Source of the DNA: Deltaproteobacteria bacterium
GTDB lineage: Bacteria; Desulfobacterota; Binatia; Binatales; Binataceae
Reading direction: 5' to 3'
DNA: 64,000 bases
Assembly (NCBI GenBank): GCA_021831785.1
Contig: JAKBMB010000004.1
Coordinates: 1-64,000, forward strand
The first letter of the stretch is position 1. Each line of letters opens with the position of its first letter. The notes below the pieces were generated by a model. It did not search any database, was not told the origin of the DNA, and saw only the letters and a program-made list of their open reading frames with translations. The position numbers and the translations under genes are program-made. Of the stretch, positions 47,480 to 55,050 are shown piece after piece.

Positions 47480-47959
47480 ATGGGGAGCGATGTCTTCATT
47501 GATGCTAACGTCTTAATCTACGGCCTGGCTGGGCAATCGGTCGAATGCAAGGAGCTATTACTACGTTGCTCGCGCGAGGAGGTCATCGGGGTTTGCCTCT
47601 TTGAGACTGCTAACGAAGCGACGCACAGATTCATGTTGGCGGAAGCGAAGTCCAAGGAAGTAATTTCTTCAGAAAACGCTCGCGAGCTTCGCGGCAAACC
47701 CGAGATCGTTAAGAGACTGGTCGACTACTGGCGAAACACGGAACGTGTTTTAGCGCTGAACTTGTTGTTCATTCCGTTGGACGAGCAGATTTTAAGGACC
47801 GCGTACGGCGAACGCCAAACTGCCGGTCTTCTCACCAACGACTCTATGATCGTGTCATCAATGCGATTCTTCGGTGTTCAGAATTTGGCGAGTGCGGATG
47901 GAGATTTAGATCGGGTAGCTGGCATCACTGTGTTTGGTCCGTCCGATCTCTCCCCGTAA
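47480..47959 (+). CDS. PIN-domain protein, VapC-like putative ribonuclease
   Basis: 159 residues from ATG 47480; GTG 47450 is an alternative. PIN motifs: DVFIDANVLIYGL with the first catalytic Asp, FETANEATHR with the Glu, LTNDSMIVSSM with the TND Asp, and a final acidic run ADGDLDRVAGI. This set usually makes a Mg2+-dependent RNase toxin. The usual small antitoxin with a DNA-binding fold is missing; the two preceding hypothetical genes take its place. Confidence 0.85.
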   Translation: MGSDVFIDANVLIYGLAGQSVECKELLLRCSREEVIGVCLFETANEATHRFMLAEAKSKEVISSENARELRGKPEIVKRLVDYWRNTERVLALNLLFIPLDEQILRTAYGERQTAGLLTNDSMIVSSMRFFGVQNLASADGDLDRVAGITVFGPSDLSP

Positions 47960-48031
47960 AAGGGGGCGCACCCTGGGTTGTGATTCATCCGTGCCCTGCA
48001 TGAGATTGTGGACCGACGCGGTCGAACTCTT

Positions 48032-48360
48032 TTAGCCGTCGCGATCGTCGAGCGATACAATTTCTCGAGCTGACGACTGGTTCCCAAGGGTCCTTTGCAA
48101 CGCCCCCGTCGCCACTGCAAGAGCTTGAGTGCTCGCTGTATTGCGGCGGTAGAAGACGCGCCGCGTTTTGTGTCCGCTCAGTTCCATGGCGACTCGCTCC
48201 GGGATGCCGGCGCGGACCATGTTGCGCACCGCGGTTCGCCGCAGGTCGTGAACAATGATTCCAGAAACGCCTGCTGCTTTGCAAGCTGACTTCCACGCCT
48301 TGCGGAAGTCGCCAATCGGCTCGCCCTCGTCGCCACACTTGATCCCCAGTTCTGTAGGCC
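48032..48360 (-). pseudogene. Tyrosine recombinase/integrase, C-terminal remnant
   Basis: The minus strand reads EPIGDFRKAWKSACKAAG, then HDLRRTAVRNMVRAG (HxxR motif), GIPERVAMELSGHKTRRVF and a short tail before TAA at 48032. Relatives end with VFDRYN; here it is VFYRRN, so the nucleophile Tyr is displaced two residues. The N-terminal arm, core-binding domain and first catalytic Arg are absent, and no start codon fits the full fragment. It is the scar of an element inserted beside tRNA-Ala or tRNA-Thr. Confidence 0.85.
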
Positions 48361-48401
48361 GACCCAGGCCAGCCCCGCTTAGGCCGCCTAACCCGACCTG
48401 A

Positions 48402-50051
48402 CTAACCGGGAGCGGCGCGGGCCGGTACGCCGACCGCGGCCATCAAGAGCGGCCTCTTTTCCCTGCCGTGCGGAGCGAAGAACTCGGTGGTATCGTCATC
48501 GTAAAAGGTAAGGCCGGTAGCGCCCAGGTTCAGAGCGTAGGCGGCAAGGTAGGCGTTGCCGCCGCGAATGCCGGCCTCAAGATGCGCGCCGCGGTAGCCG
48601 CGGTTGCCGAGCGTTCGTAAAACCCGCTCCAGGTCGGTCATGAAACACAAGAGCACGCTGCAATCGGCGCCCAGCGGCTGCTCAAGGCAAAGATAACCCG
48701 CCTGGGCGCGAAGCTCCCCGGCCTTCAGCAGCTCCAGACTTGCCGGCTCGCGCCGATAGAAATACGCCCCCGGTTCAACTCCCTCGACCGCGTTGACGAT
48801 TAAGTACGTATCGCTGAGCGCTGGGAAATCGATTCGCGGGCGGCGGCTTGCCGCGCAAAGCACGTGCGCCAGCGCGCTCGCGCTGATCGGCTTTCGCGCG
48901 AAGAGACGAGTTGAGCCGCGGCGCAAAATAGTCTCGCCCAGCCCCAAGGCTTCACTGACGTCCCCGGGTTCGAGCCGCAGCGTCGCCGGCGCGCCGGCCG
49001 GGGTCGCCGGCGCATTCGTCTCACTCTCGGCATCGGACAAATCGCCCGGCGCGGATGAGGCCGAAGGAGCCGGCTCGACAGAATCCGCGTATCGCTCTGA
49101 CGAAGCCTCAAGACGCGCCGAACAAAGCTGTTCAACCTCAGCGGCGGAGGCAAGTTTGGATGCGCGATGAAGCCTGATCAGCTCGTCGTAGGTCCGCTCC
49201 TGCGCTGACAGCGGCAGGCTTTCGAGGCTCAGCGCCGCGAGGGTCTGGGGAGCGCGCTCGGCAGGAATTCGCGCCGGTAGTTGCGTGTCAATGGAGCTAT
49301 TCAGAAGGACCAAGCAGACCACCCCTTCGCGCTCGCCGTCAATACCGAGCAGGTGCTCTATCTCGCGATCGACGAAGGCAGTGACGACCCTGGCCTCGAT
49401 ACCTTCGGCGGCTGCGGCCGCGGCGAGATTCGCCAGCATCGTGCCCGCATCCCAGAAGCAGTACCGATAGGCGCGCGCGCGATATTTCCACGCGCTGCGC
49501 CAGAAGATCGCGCTCAGGAGCAACACTGCGCCCGCTCTCGTGATCGAGACCGTTCCCGCGCAGAGGCGCGAGACTACCGCGCGCCAGTCTCCCTCGCGCA
49601 GGGTTCGCAGCTTGAGGTCGGCGGGGCAGAAGTGGTAAAGCCCCTGGGCGAGACTGTCGACGGCGGCTGCACAAAGGTAGACTTCGATCGGATAGAGCGC
49701 CCCGGCCGAGGGCGCGGCGCGAAAGTGATAGTCCCGGCCGCCGGCGCGCTTGGTGCGCGTGAGCCCTGCCGCGCAAAAAAGAATCCGCGCAAGCCGTCCC
49801 AGGTCGAGCGTAGCCGGCGGGACGCCGGGCGCATCGGCGCGGGCGAGTGCCGCTAGCGTCCGCATCTGCGAAAGGCCGAGCTCGCGCGGCAGAGCGAGGG
49901 CGGATGCTTGCGGGTAGAGCTTGAACTTGAAGGGCTCGTTGTCCCAGTCCAGGTTATGGTCACCGGCGCGCACGCTGGTGTACGAATGCTTGGTCAAGTC
50001 ATGGAAGCGGCGCGCCGCTTCCAGGTCAAAGTTGCGTTCGGTGGCTTCCAT
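48402..50051 (-). CDS. Tandem SagB-type nitroreductase/dehydrogenase
   Basis: 549 residues with two FMN-nitroreductase-like domains (~40-270 and ~365-545) joined by an acidic Ala/Ser/Pro-rich linker (~300-355). Each repeats SagB/ThcOx features: YHFRAAPSAGALYPIEVYL with WDAGTMLANLAAAAAAEG in the first half, and YLIVNAVEGVEPGAYFY with LEAGIRGGNAYLAAYALNLG in the second. SagB homologues oxidise azolines in RiPP biosynthesis, but no YcaO, precursor peptide or protease gene is near. The ribosome-binding site AAGGAGG is seven bases from ATG 50051. Confidence 0.88.
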   Translation of the reverse strand: MEATERNFDLEAARRFHDLTKHSYTSVRAGDHNLDWDNEPFKFKLYPQASALALPRELGLSQMRTLAALARADAPGVPPATLDLGRLARILFCAAGLTRTKRAGGRDYHFRAAPSAGALYPIEVYLCAAAVDSLAQGLYHFCPADLKLRTLREGDWRAVVSRLCAGTVSITRAGAVLLLSAIFWRSAWKYRARAYRYCFWDAGTMLANLAAAAAAEGIEARVVTAFVDREIEHLLGIDGEREGVVCLVLLNSSIDTQLPARIPAERAPQTLAALSLESLPLSAQERTYDELIRLHRASKLASAAEVEQLCSARLEASSERYADSVEPAPSASSAPGDLSDAESETNAPATPAGAPATLRLEPGDVSEALGLGETILRRGSTRLFARKPISASALAHVLCAASRRPRIDFPALSDTYLIVNAVEGVEPGAYFYRREPASLELLKAGELRAQAGYLCLEQPLGADCSVLLCFMTDLERVLRTLGNRGYRGAHLEAGIRGGNAYLAAYALNLGATGLTFYDDDTTEFFAPHGREKRPLLMAAVGVPARAAPG

Positions 50052-50631
50052 CGCGTCGCCTCCTTAAATAAACCCCAGCTGGCGGACTCCCTCGATACCC
50101 CGGGGCAGCCCGCATCTCTGCATTATACGATACACGACGTAGCCAGGCGCGGACGTGAGGCCGTTGGGCCAATCAGCGAAGGCTCTCTGAAGGCCGAGCT
50201 GGCCTCCAACGCGCGAGTGAGCGCTCGCCGCGGCTTGCCTCCCGCGATTCGCATCGGCCGGCCGACGCTTCACCGCCGCGGGCGGCGGTTGTTGAAACTG
50301 CGCCGCCGCTGTCGTCGATGGCGCGCACACCCGTGCACCATCGCGCGCTAAGCCCCAAAGCCGCGAGCACTGCTCGGACCGCGGACGCTTACTTTCCAAC
50401 TCTTTGCACCTGCGCTAGCATCGGGCTTTGGCCATGACGCCCCGTGGCAGCGCAAGCGGCGGCGCGGCCGGCACCGAGCATAGCGCTGAACGGCGAGATG
50501 CCGGTATGGTCGCGATTGCGCTTGGTCGAGCCCGTGTTGCGTCCTGACCGCGGCTAAGGCGCGATTGGCCTGAAGCTCAGATTGGAGACGGCGATTGACG
50601 CTTGCCGATGTGAGATTATCGTTCGCGGCGA
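50052..50631. other. Intergenic region between the SagB-like gene and tRNA-Thr
   Basis: No gene supported on either strand; frames are Arg/Ala-rich shadows. Its right end carries the tRNA-Thr promoter. Confidence 0.5.
50595..50622 (+). promoter_or_regulatory. Promoter of tRNA-Thr
   Basis: TTGACG (50595-50600), 16-base spacer, TATCGT (50617-50622), ten bases before the tRNA 5' end. Confidence 0.55.
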
Positions 50632-50707
50632 GCCACCCTAGCTCAGTTGGTAGAGCAGCTGATTCGTAATCAGCAGGTCGTCGGTTCGAATCCGACGGGT
50701 GGCTCCA
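50632..50707 (+). tRNA. tRNA-Thr(CGT)
   Basis: Acceptor GCCACCC pairs with GGGTGGC, discriminator T, encoded CCA (50705-50707). Anticodon stem CTGAT/ATCAG, loop TTCGTAA region, anticodon CGT. T arm CGGTTCGAATCCG. 76 nt. The conjugative element starts just beyond it. Confidence 0.97.
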
Positions 50708-50738
50708 GAAAATCCAATAAACTCAAGCAGTTTTAATG

Positions 50739-50768
50739 ATGGCCGATCCGATTGGCTCGGCCATTTTC
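50739..50768 (+). terminator. Rho-independent-like terminator after tRNA-Thr
   Basis: ATGGCCGA pairs with TCGGCCAT across a 10-base loop, followed by TTTTC. It is positioned 31 bases after the tRNA 3' end. Confidence 0.6.
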
Positions 50769-50826
50769 GTTCTGTGTCCGTACCGTGTCCGTATACGAAC
50801 TAAACTCGTTGACCTCGCGACCGCTA

Positions 50827-50855
50827 CGACCTGCTGATTGAAAATCAGCAGGTCG
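50827..50855. repeat. Perfect 13-base hairpin copying the tRNA-Thr anticodon-arm segment; putative attachment site
   Basis: CGACCTGCTGATT (50827-50839), GAA, AATCAGCAGGTCG (50843-50855). The right arm is identical to tRNA-Thr positions 50668-50680. Tyrosine integrases often use the anticodon arm as core site, so this is a good candidate for an attachment core or a duplicated half of it. Confidence 0.55.
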
Positions 50856-50880
50856 CGGCACGGTCCTTTCGCGCTGCTGG

Positions 50881-51183
50881 TCAAACGCCTTTGCCGGAAG
50901 GCTTCGAGAACAGGCGCGCTCGAAGTCTTCTCATGGTCACCATACAATCCGCGTAAAGATCCTTGGCGTCCTGTTCTGGAAGCTCTTTGAGAATTTCTGG
51001 TCGCTTCGCCAGTTCGCGAATCGTCAGCGAATCGGCCGTCGGCATGGAGAGGCGCTTTCGTAGCAGGCGCGCCGCAACGTCTTCATCCGTGCTGCGGCTG
51101 CTCTCGCGATGCTCGCGACCGTTGCGCGAGTACGCGACCCACCAGATACGCCCCCGCCGAAAAATCCTGCCGTCGCCACGCAT
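50881..51183 (-). CDS. Integrase-like N-terminal arm-binding domain protein, probable truncated integrase
   Basis: 100 residues from ATG 51183 (GTG 51207 possible). The first ~45 residues, MRGDGRIFRRGRIWWVAYSR then NGREHRESS, are typical of the N-terminus of tyrosine recombinases that follow tRNA attachment sites. The rest (TIRELAKRPEILKEL...YADCMVTMRRLRARL) does not continue into a catalytic domain, and no HxxR or Tyr box follows. Either a decayed integrase or a stand-alone arm-site binder acting as recombination directionality factor. Confidence 0.6.
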   Translation of the reverse strand: MRGDGRIFRRGRIWWVAYSRNGREHRESSRSTDEDVAARLLRKRLSMPTADSLTIRELAKRPEILKELPEQDAKDLYADCMVTMRRLRARLFSKPSGKGV

Positions 51184-51253
51184 GGCTGCAAACGATGTCT
51201 TAGGCACTGCCAGGATCAGGCCCTTCGAAATCCCTCTGCGCTTCGCCCTTCCG

Positions 51254-51709
51254 TTACCGGATCTTCTTCTCGCTCAAGGAGGCCATGAATAGCTCTTCTG
51301 CTCGCTCCGCGCGCGCCGTGACGTAACTGAGAAAGGCGTCAAATGCCTCGGGATCGAGTAGCCCGTCGCGCTTCAGACGCTCCAGCCGTTGATCAGACCC
51401 CGGATCACCCGATGATAGGATTATCCACCTCGCTAAGGCGTCCTTCAGAAGGTCCCTCATAAAGTCATTTCGCAGAAGCTCATCTCTCAACTCCGCTGCA
51501 AAAGCTTCCGGGTCTGACGAAGAGCGGAGCGCCGCAGCCCGCGCTTTGACCCAGTTCCGAAAACTGGGAGATGGAACCGGCTCGGGCATCGACCTGAGCC
51601 ACTCCACAATCTCTTCATGCCGAAGACCCTGCAGCGAACTCGAACCCCGCTTGTTCCCTGACTTCCGCCGCGCGACCTTTCCCTCATCGCGACATTTTCT
51701 TCCCGACAT
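51254..51709 (-). CDS. Hypothetical helical protein of the conjugative element
   Basis: 151 residues from ATG 51709, supported by GGAGG nine bases upstream. Basic N-terminus (SGRKCRDEGKVARRKSGNKRG), then an all-helical acidic region with LRHEEIVEWLRSM, DPEAFAAELRDELLRND and DPEAFDAFLSYV. No family recognised. It diverges from the trbF operon, so it may regulate it. Confidence 0.65.
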   Translation of the reverse strand: MSGRKCRDEGKVARRKSGNKRGSSSLQGLRHEEIVEWLRSMPEPVPSPSFRNWVKARAAALRSSSDPEAFAAELRDELLRNDFMRDLLKDALARWIILSSGDPGSDQRLERLKRDGLLDPEAFDAFLSYVTARAERAEELFMASLSEKKIR

Positions 51710-51766
51710 CCTCACCCACCTCCCCAAATCATTTTGTCGCAGCACAACTACCGAACGCTAAGCCCC

Positions 51767-51776
51767 CGGTGCACCG
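51767..51776. promoter_or_regulatory. Palindrome CGGTGCACCG in the divergent region
   Basis: Perfect 10-base palindrome between the divergent gene at 51709 and trbF at 51880, with extra C/G runs on each side. It is a candidate operator shared by both directions; short palindromes are common in GC-rich DNA. Confidence 0.3.
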
Positions 51777-51879
51777 AGGGCAAGTGGCACACAATCTGCT
51801 CAACCCACAAGCCAGCGAGCACGAATTTCACGACGGATGCTCGATCGTTGGCAGCGAATGGCAGCGTGGGAGGCATCGG

Positions 51880-52560
51880 ATGGCCGCGAATCCATACGTG
51901 CAGGGATGGCGAGAATGGGATGAGCGCTACGCCGATCTGGTCCTCGGCAAACGCAACTGGCAGATCGCAGCCGGTTGCTCGCTCCTGATTAGTCTCGTGC
52001 TCGCAGTCGGCATCGTCTGGCTCGCGCTGCGCAGCCGCTATGTCCCGTATGTCGTCGTAACCGATCGATTCGGACAGGCGATCACGATTCCGAAGCCGCT
52101 GACGCCCGCCTCGATGCCCGTCGTTGCCGCGCGGATGGAGCGCTGGGAAATCGAGGCGTTCATTCGCGACACGCGCTCAGTCTCAAGCGATCCCGCAGTT
52201 GAGCAGGCACGGCTTGCATCGCTGCACGCGCATGCGCGCGGCGCGGCGGATCGCTTCCTCGACGACTACTACCATTCCGACAACTTCGCCCATAACCCGT
52301 TCGAGATCGCCAAGAAGCAGACCATCGCGGTCCGGATCAATTCGATCCTCCAAGTTTCGCCCCAGAGCTACGAGGTTCATTGGACCGAGGAGAGCCGCGA
52401 TCTCAACGGAGTTCCCGATGGACCGGCGACCCAGTGGGAAGCCGCGCTCCAGACCGAAATCCAACCGCCGAACTCCAGCGATGGCATCGTGAGCAATCCG
52501 CTGGGGTTTTACGTGACCAACATCACATGGACACCCGACCAGACCCAGGACAGCAAATGA
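51880..52560 (+). CDS. trbF: Conjugal transfer protein TrbF (VirB8-like)
   Basis: 226 residues from ATG 51880, with GGGAGG seven bases upstream; the frame stays open further upstream without support. Family start NPYVQGWREWDERYADL, one membrane helix (~28-48), then YVPYVVVTDRFGQA and a VirB8 NTF2-like periplasmic domain (~85-215) containing YEVHWTEESRDL. VirB8 scaffolds the inner-membrane complex of the type IV secretion channel. The stop overlaps the trbG start. Confidence 0.93.
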   Translation: MAANPYVQGWREWDERYADLVLGKRNWQIAAGCSLLISLVLAVGIVWLALRSRYVPYVVVTDRFGQAITIPKPLTPASMPVVAARMERWEIEAFIRDTRSVSSDPAVEQARLASLHAHARGAADRFLDDYYHSDNFAHNPFEIAKKQTIAVRINSILQVSPQSYEVHWTEESRDLNGVPDGPATQWEAALQTEIQPPNSSDGIVSNPLGFYVTNITWTPDQTQDSK

Positions 52561-53525
52561 AGCCAACGGAGAAAACGGCGATGAAGCAAATCGCACTTGC
52601 CGGCGCGCTCGCGCTGATCGTGAGCGGATGCGCGGCGAAGCAGGCTCCCGCGCCGCCGCCGCTTAACCTCGCGGTGCTTGCTCCGCCGAAGACGGAAACG
52701 CCAGCACCGCTTACGGCCGCACAGATTCTCGCGGAGCAGCCGTCAGAGGTGCGCGCCGCGATTGGGCAACACGAGCAGAGCGGAGAATGGCCAACTTACA
52801 AGACAGCGGGCGAGGTCCTTTATCCGTACAACGAGGGACCGGAACCCGTCGTCGATTGCGCGCCCCTCCGCACGACCGATATTCAGCTTCAGCCAGGGGA
52901 GACCATCACCGACGTGGCGATGGGCGACAGCGAGCGCTGGATGGCAACGCCCGCGTCATCGGGCGACCCGCGCAATCCAGTCGCGCATCTCGCAGTCAAA
53001 CCCCAGCTACCCGGTATCGCAACTAATCTCACCATCTACACGACAAAACATATCTATCACCTGCTGTTGCGCTCGCGCGGGCGCGCCATGCAGGAGGTCG
53101 AGTTCTATTACCCGAACGAGGTGCTTGCGGCGGTGAAGGATGCGGATGCCGCAGCCGCGAAAGCAAAAGAGCAGACGACCGTAGATCCTCCAGGCGACGA
53201 CGGCGACGGCGGCGTAGTCAAGGTTTCAGTCAACCCAGGCCAGCTCAACTTTTCTTACACCATCAACGGACCGAACGTGCCGTTCAGGCCGATCCGCGCC
53301 TTCGACGACGGCAGCCACGTTTACATCCAGATGCCGCCCGGAATGAAGACCAGCGAAGCGCCGGCGCTGCTGATCGCGGCTAACGGCGGCACCCAGATGG
53401 TTAACTACCGCGTCGAGGGCAACTACTACGTTGTCGATCGGCTGTTCCAACAGGCCGTGATGGTCTCGGGTGTCGGACGTGAACAGGACCGCGTCACGAT
53501 CGCTTACGCGGGTTCGCCGAGGTGA
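52557..53525 (+). CDS. trbG: Conjugal transfer protein TrbG (VirB9-like), lipoprotein
   Basis: 322 residues from ATG 52557 (ATGA overlap with trbF). Signal peptide with lipobox LIVSGC (Cys25) and a Pro-rich stretch, then the VirB9 N-domain with LQPGETITDVAMGDSERWM, and C-domain with YTINGPNVPFRPIRAFDDGSHVYIQM and VDRLFQQAVM. It is the outer-membrane core component. Confidence 0.94.
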   Translation: MKPTEKTAMKQIALAGALALIVSGCAAKQAPAPPPLNLAVLAPPKTETPAPLTAAQILAEQPSEVRAAIGQHEQSGEWPTYKTAGEVLYPYNEGPEPVVDCAPLRTTDIQLQPGETITDVAMGDSERWMATPASSGDPRNPVAHLAVKPQLPGIATNLTIYTTKHIYHLLLRSRGRAMQEVEFYYPNEVLAAVKDADAAAAKAKEQTTVDPPGDDGDGGVVKVSVNPGQLNFSYTINGPNVPFRPIRAFDDGSHVYIQMPPGMKTSEAPALLIAANGGTQMVNYRVEGNYYVVDRLFQQAVMVSGVGREQDRVTIAYAGSPR

Positions 53526-54682
53526 AGACGATGGCCGACGAGCAAGCGAAGTTGTCGGTGGTCGGCGAAGAGCACGACCTCGAAGACGAGCAGGAGCGCC
53601 AGGGCGGCGCGCGCCTCAATCGCCAAGCTCTGATGGTTGCCGCAAGCGTGCTGGTTCTTGCGGCGGTGTTCGCTGTGCAGGGCATTCGTTCCGCAGGCGT
53701 TACCAACCAGAAGAGCGAAGGCCAACCAGTAAGCGATGCAGCAGGGCAGGCGGCACGCGACAAAGCCGAGATGGAAGAACTCAAAGCACGTGCGATGCGT
53801 GCTGGGCCTTCACCAGCCGTTACGGTACCGATCGCGCCACCTTTTGAGCCGCAGGTTAGGGTTCAGCACTCGCCGAAAGCCCCGAGCCGCTACGCGCAAT
53901 GGGCAGAAGACAAGTACATGCGCGCACTCGAAGCTCCGGAGATGGTTTCGGCTTTCCACAGCGGCGGCACGCTTGAGATCGCGAGGGCACAAACCGCCGA
54001 CGGCAGCTCACAGCTCAGTCCAAACATTTCGAGTGATCCAACCGTTACTCTTCATCCGCCGGCATCGCGGTACACCGTGATGGCGGGCAGCGTGATTCCC
54101 GCCGTTCTCGTAAGCGGCATCAACTCCGACCTGCCTGGACCTGTGCTCGCGCAGGTCAGCGAAAACGTATTCGACAGCGCTACCGGCAAGTCCTTGCTCA
54201 TCCCGCAGGGCAGCCGCCTCATTGGCGCATATCAGAACGCGTCGACCTACGGTCAAGAGCGCGTTCAGATCGCGTGGCGTCGGCTTATCTTTCCAAACAC
54301 GTCGAGCATGGACTTGCCGCAGATGCCGGGCGCGGACCAAGGCGGCTACACGGGTTTCAGCGATCAGGTTAACAACCACTATCTTGCGACATTTGGCCCC
54401 GCAGCGGTGATGAGTCTGATCAGCGCCGGACAGATGGTCGGCCAGATGGCCGCGTTTGGCGGCGGCGGACTGTACGGTGCGTATGGTTATTACCAACCGA
54501 ATCAGTGGGCTATGTCCGGCGAGATGGCAGGTTCGGCCGCATCCGCACAGATGGGTGCGCTGGGCCAGCAAATGATGGGTCGCGGGATGAATCGACCGCC
54601 GACGCTCGAGATTCGACCGGGCTACCAGTTCAACGTGATGGTGACGGAGGACCTTGTGTTTCTGAGCCCATACAAGGGTTGA
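53522..54682 (+). CDS. trbI: Conjugal transfer protein TrbI (VirB10-like)
   Basis: 386 residues from GTG 53522 (GTGA overlap) or 383 from ATG 53531. Cytoplasmic acidic N-terminus, one helix (~38-58), Pro-rich linker, then the VirB10 barrel domain with VMAGSVIPAVLVSGINSDLPG, LIPQGSRLIGAYQ and the helical antenna around YLATFGPAAVMSLISAG. The C-terminal IRPGYQFNVMVTEDLVF matches the family. Spans both membranes as the energy-sensing part of the channel. Confidence 0.95.
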   Translation: MKTMADEQAKLSVVGEEHDLEDEQERQGGARLNRQALMVAASVLVLAAVFAVQGIRSAGVTNQKSEGQPVSDAAGQAARDKAEMEELKARAMRAGPSPAVTVPIAPPFEPQVRVQHSPKAPSRYAQWAEDKYMRALEAPEMVSAFHSGGTLEIARAQTADGSSQLSPNISSDPTVTLHPPASRYTVMAGSVIPAVLVSGINSDLPGPVLAQVSENVFDSATGKSLLIPQGSRLIGAYQNASTYGQERVQIAWRRLIFPNTSSMDLPQMPGADQGGYTGFSDQVNNHYLATFGPAAVMSLISAGQMVGQMAAFGGGGLYGAYGYYQPNQWAMSGEMAGSAASAQMGALGQQMMGRGMNRPPTLEIRPGYQFNVMVTEDLVFLSPYKG

Positions 54683-54745
54683 ACGAGCGACCGAGAAGCG
54701 AGTGCACGTTTACAAAACGTAAACGAATTCAGGAGGACGACGGAA

Positions 54746-55015
54746 ATGGGTTTGTTGAAGCGGAAGGAAGAGAAGAGTGAGACGATCGCGCTGCGGGTGC
54801 CCGCCTCGCTTAAGACCGAGTTGGAGGAGCTACGCAAACGGGCTGAGGCGGCGGGGTTCGACCTGACCGCAACGATCACGGAATCACTTGCACGCTTCTC
54901 TCGCCAGGTGCGTTCGGAACTTGACGGATCAACGGGGAGCGGTGTGGTGAACGGGCGGTCCAACAAATCGAATGGGGCTGCGGGCACGCCGGTGACTAAC
55001 GGCACAGCAGTGTAA
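54746..55015 (+). CDS. Small ribbon-helix-helix-like protein
   Basis: 89 residues from ATG 54746 with GGAGG eleven bases upstream. The pattern ETIALRVPASLKTELEELRK, then helix TATITESLARFSRQVRSELD, is a short beta strand followed by two helices as in CopG/MetJ-type dimeric DNA binders. A Gly/Asn/Ser-rich tail follows. Likely a relaxosome accessory or autoregulator, since it lies immediately before traF and the relaxase. Confidence 0.65.
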   Translation: MGLLKRKEEKSETIALRVPASLKTELEELRKRAEAAGFDLTATITESLARFSRQVRSELDGSTGSGVVNGRSNKSNGAAGTPVTNGTAV

Positions 55016-55050
55016 ATTCTCCACGGACGGGCGCGGAAGGAGAGAGGCAA

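Noticed and set aside
46198-48400. Attachment-site repeat of tRNA-Ala near the integrase remnant
   Set aside because: I looked for a second copy of the tRNA 3' end around 48000-48420 and found none.
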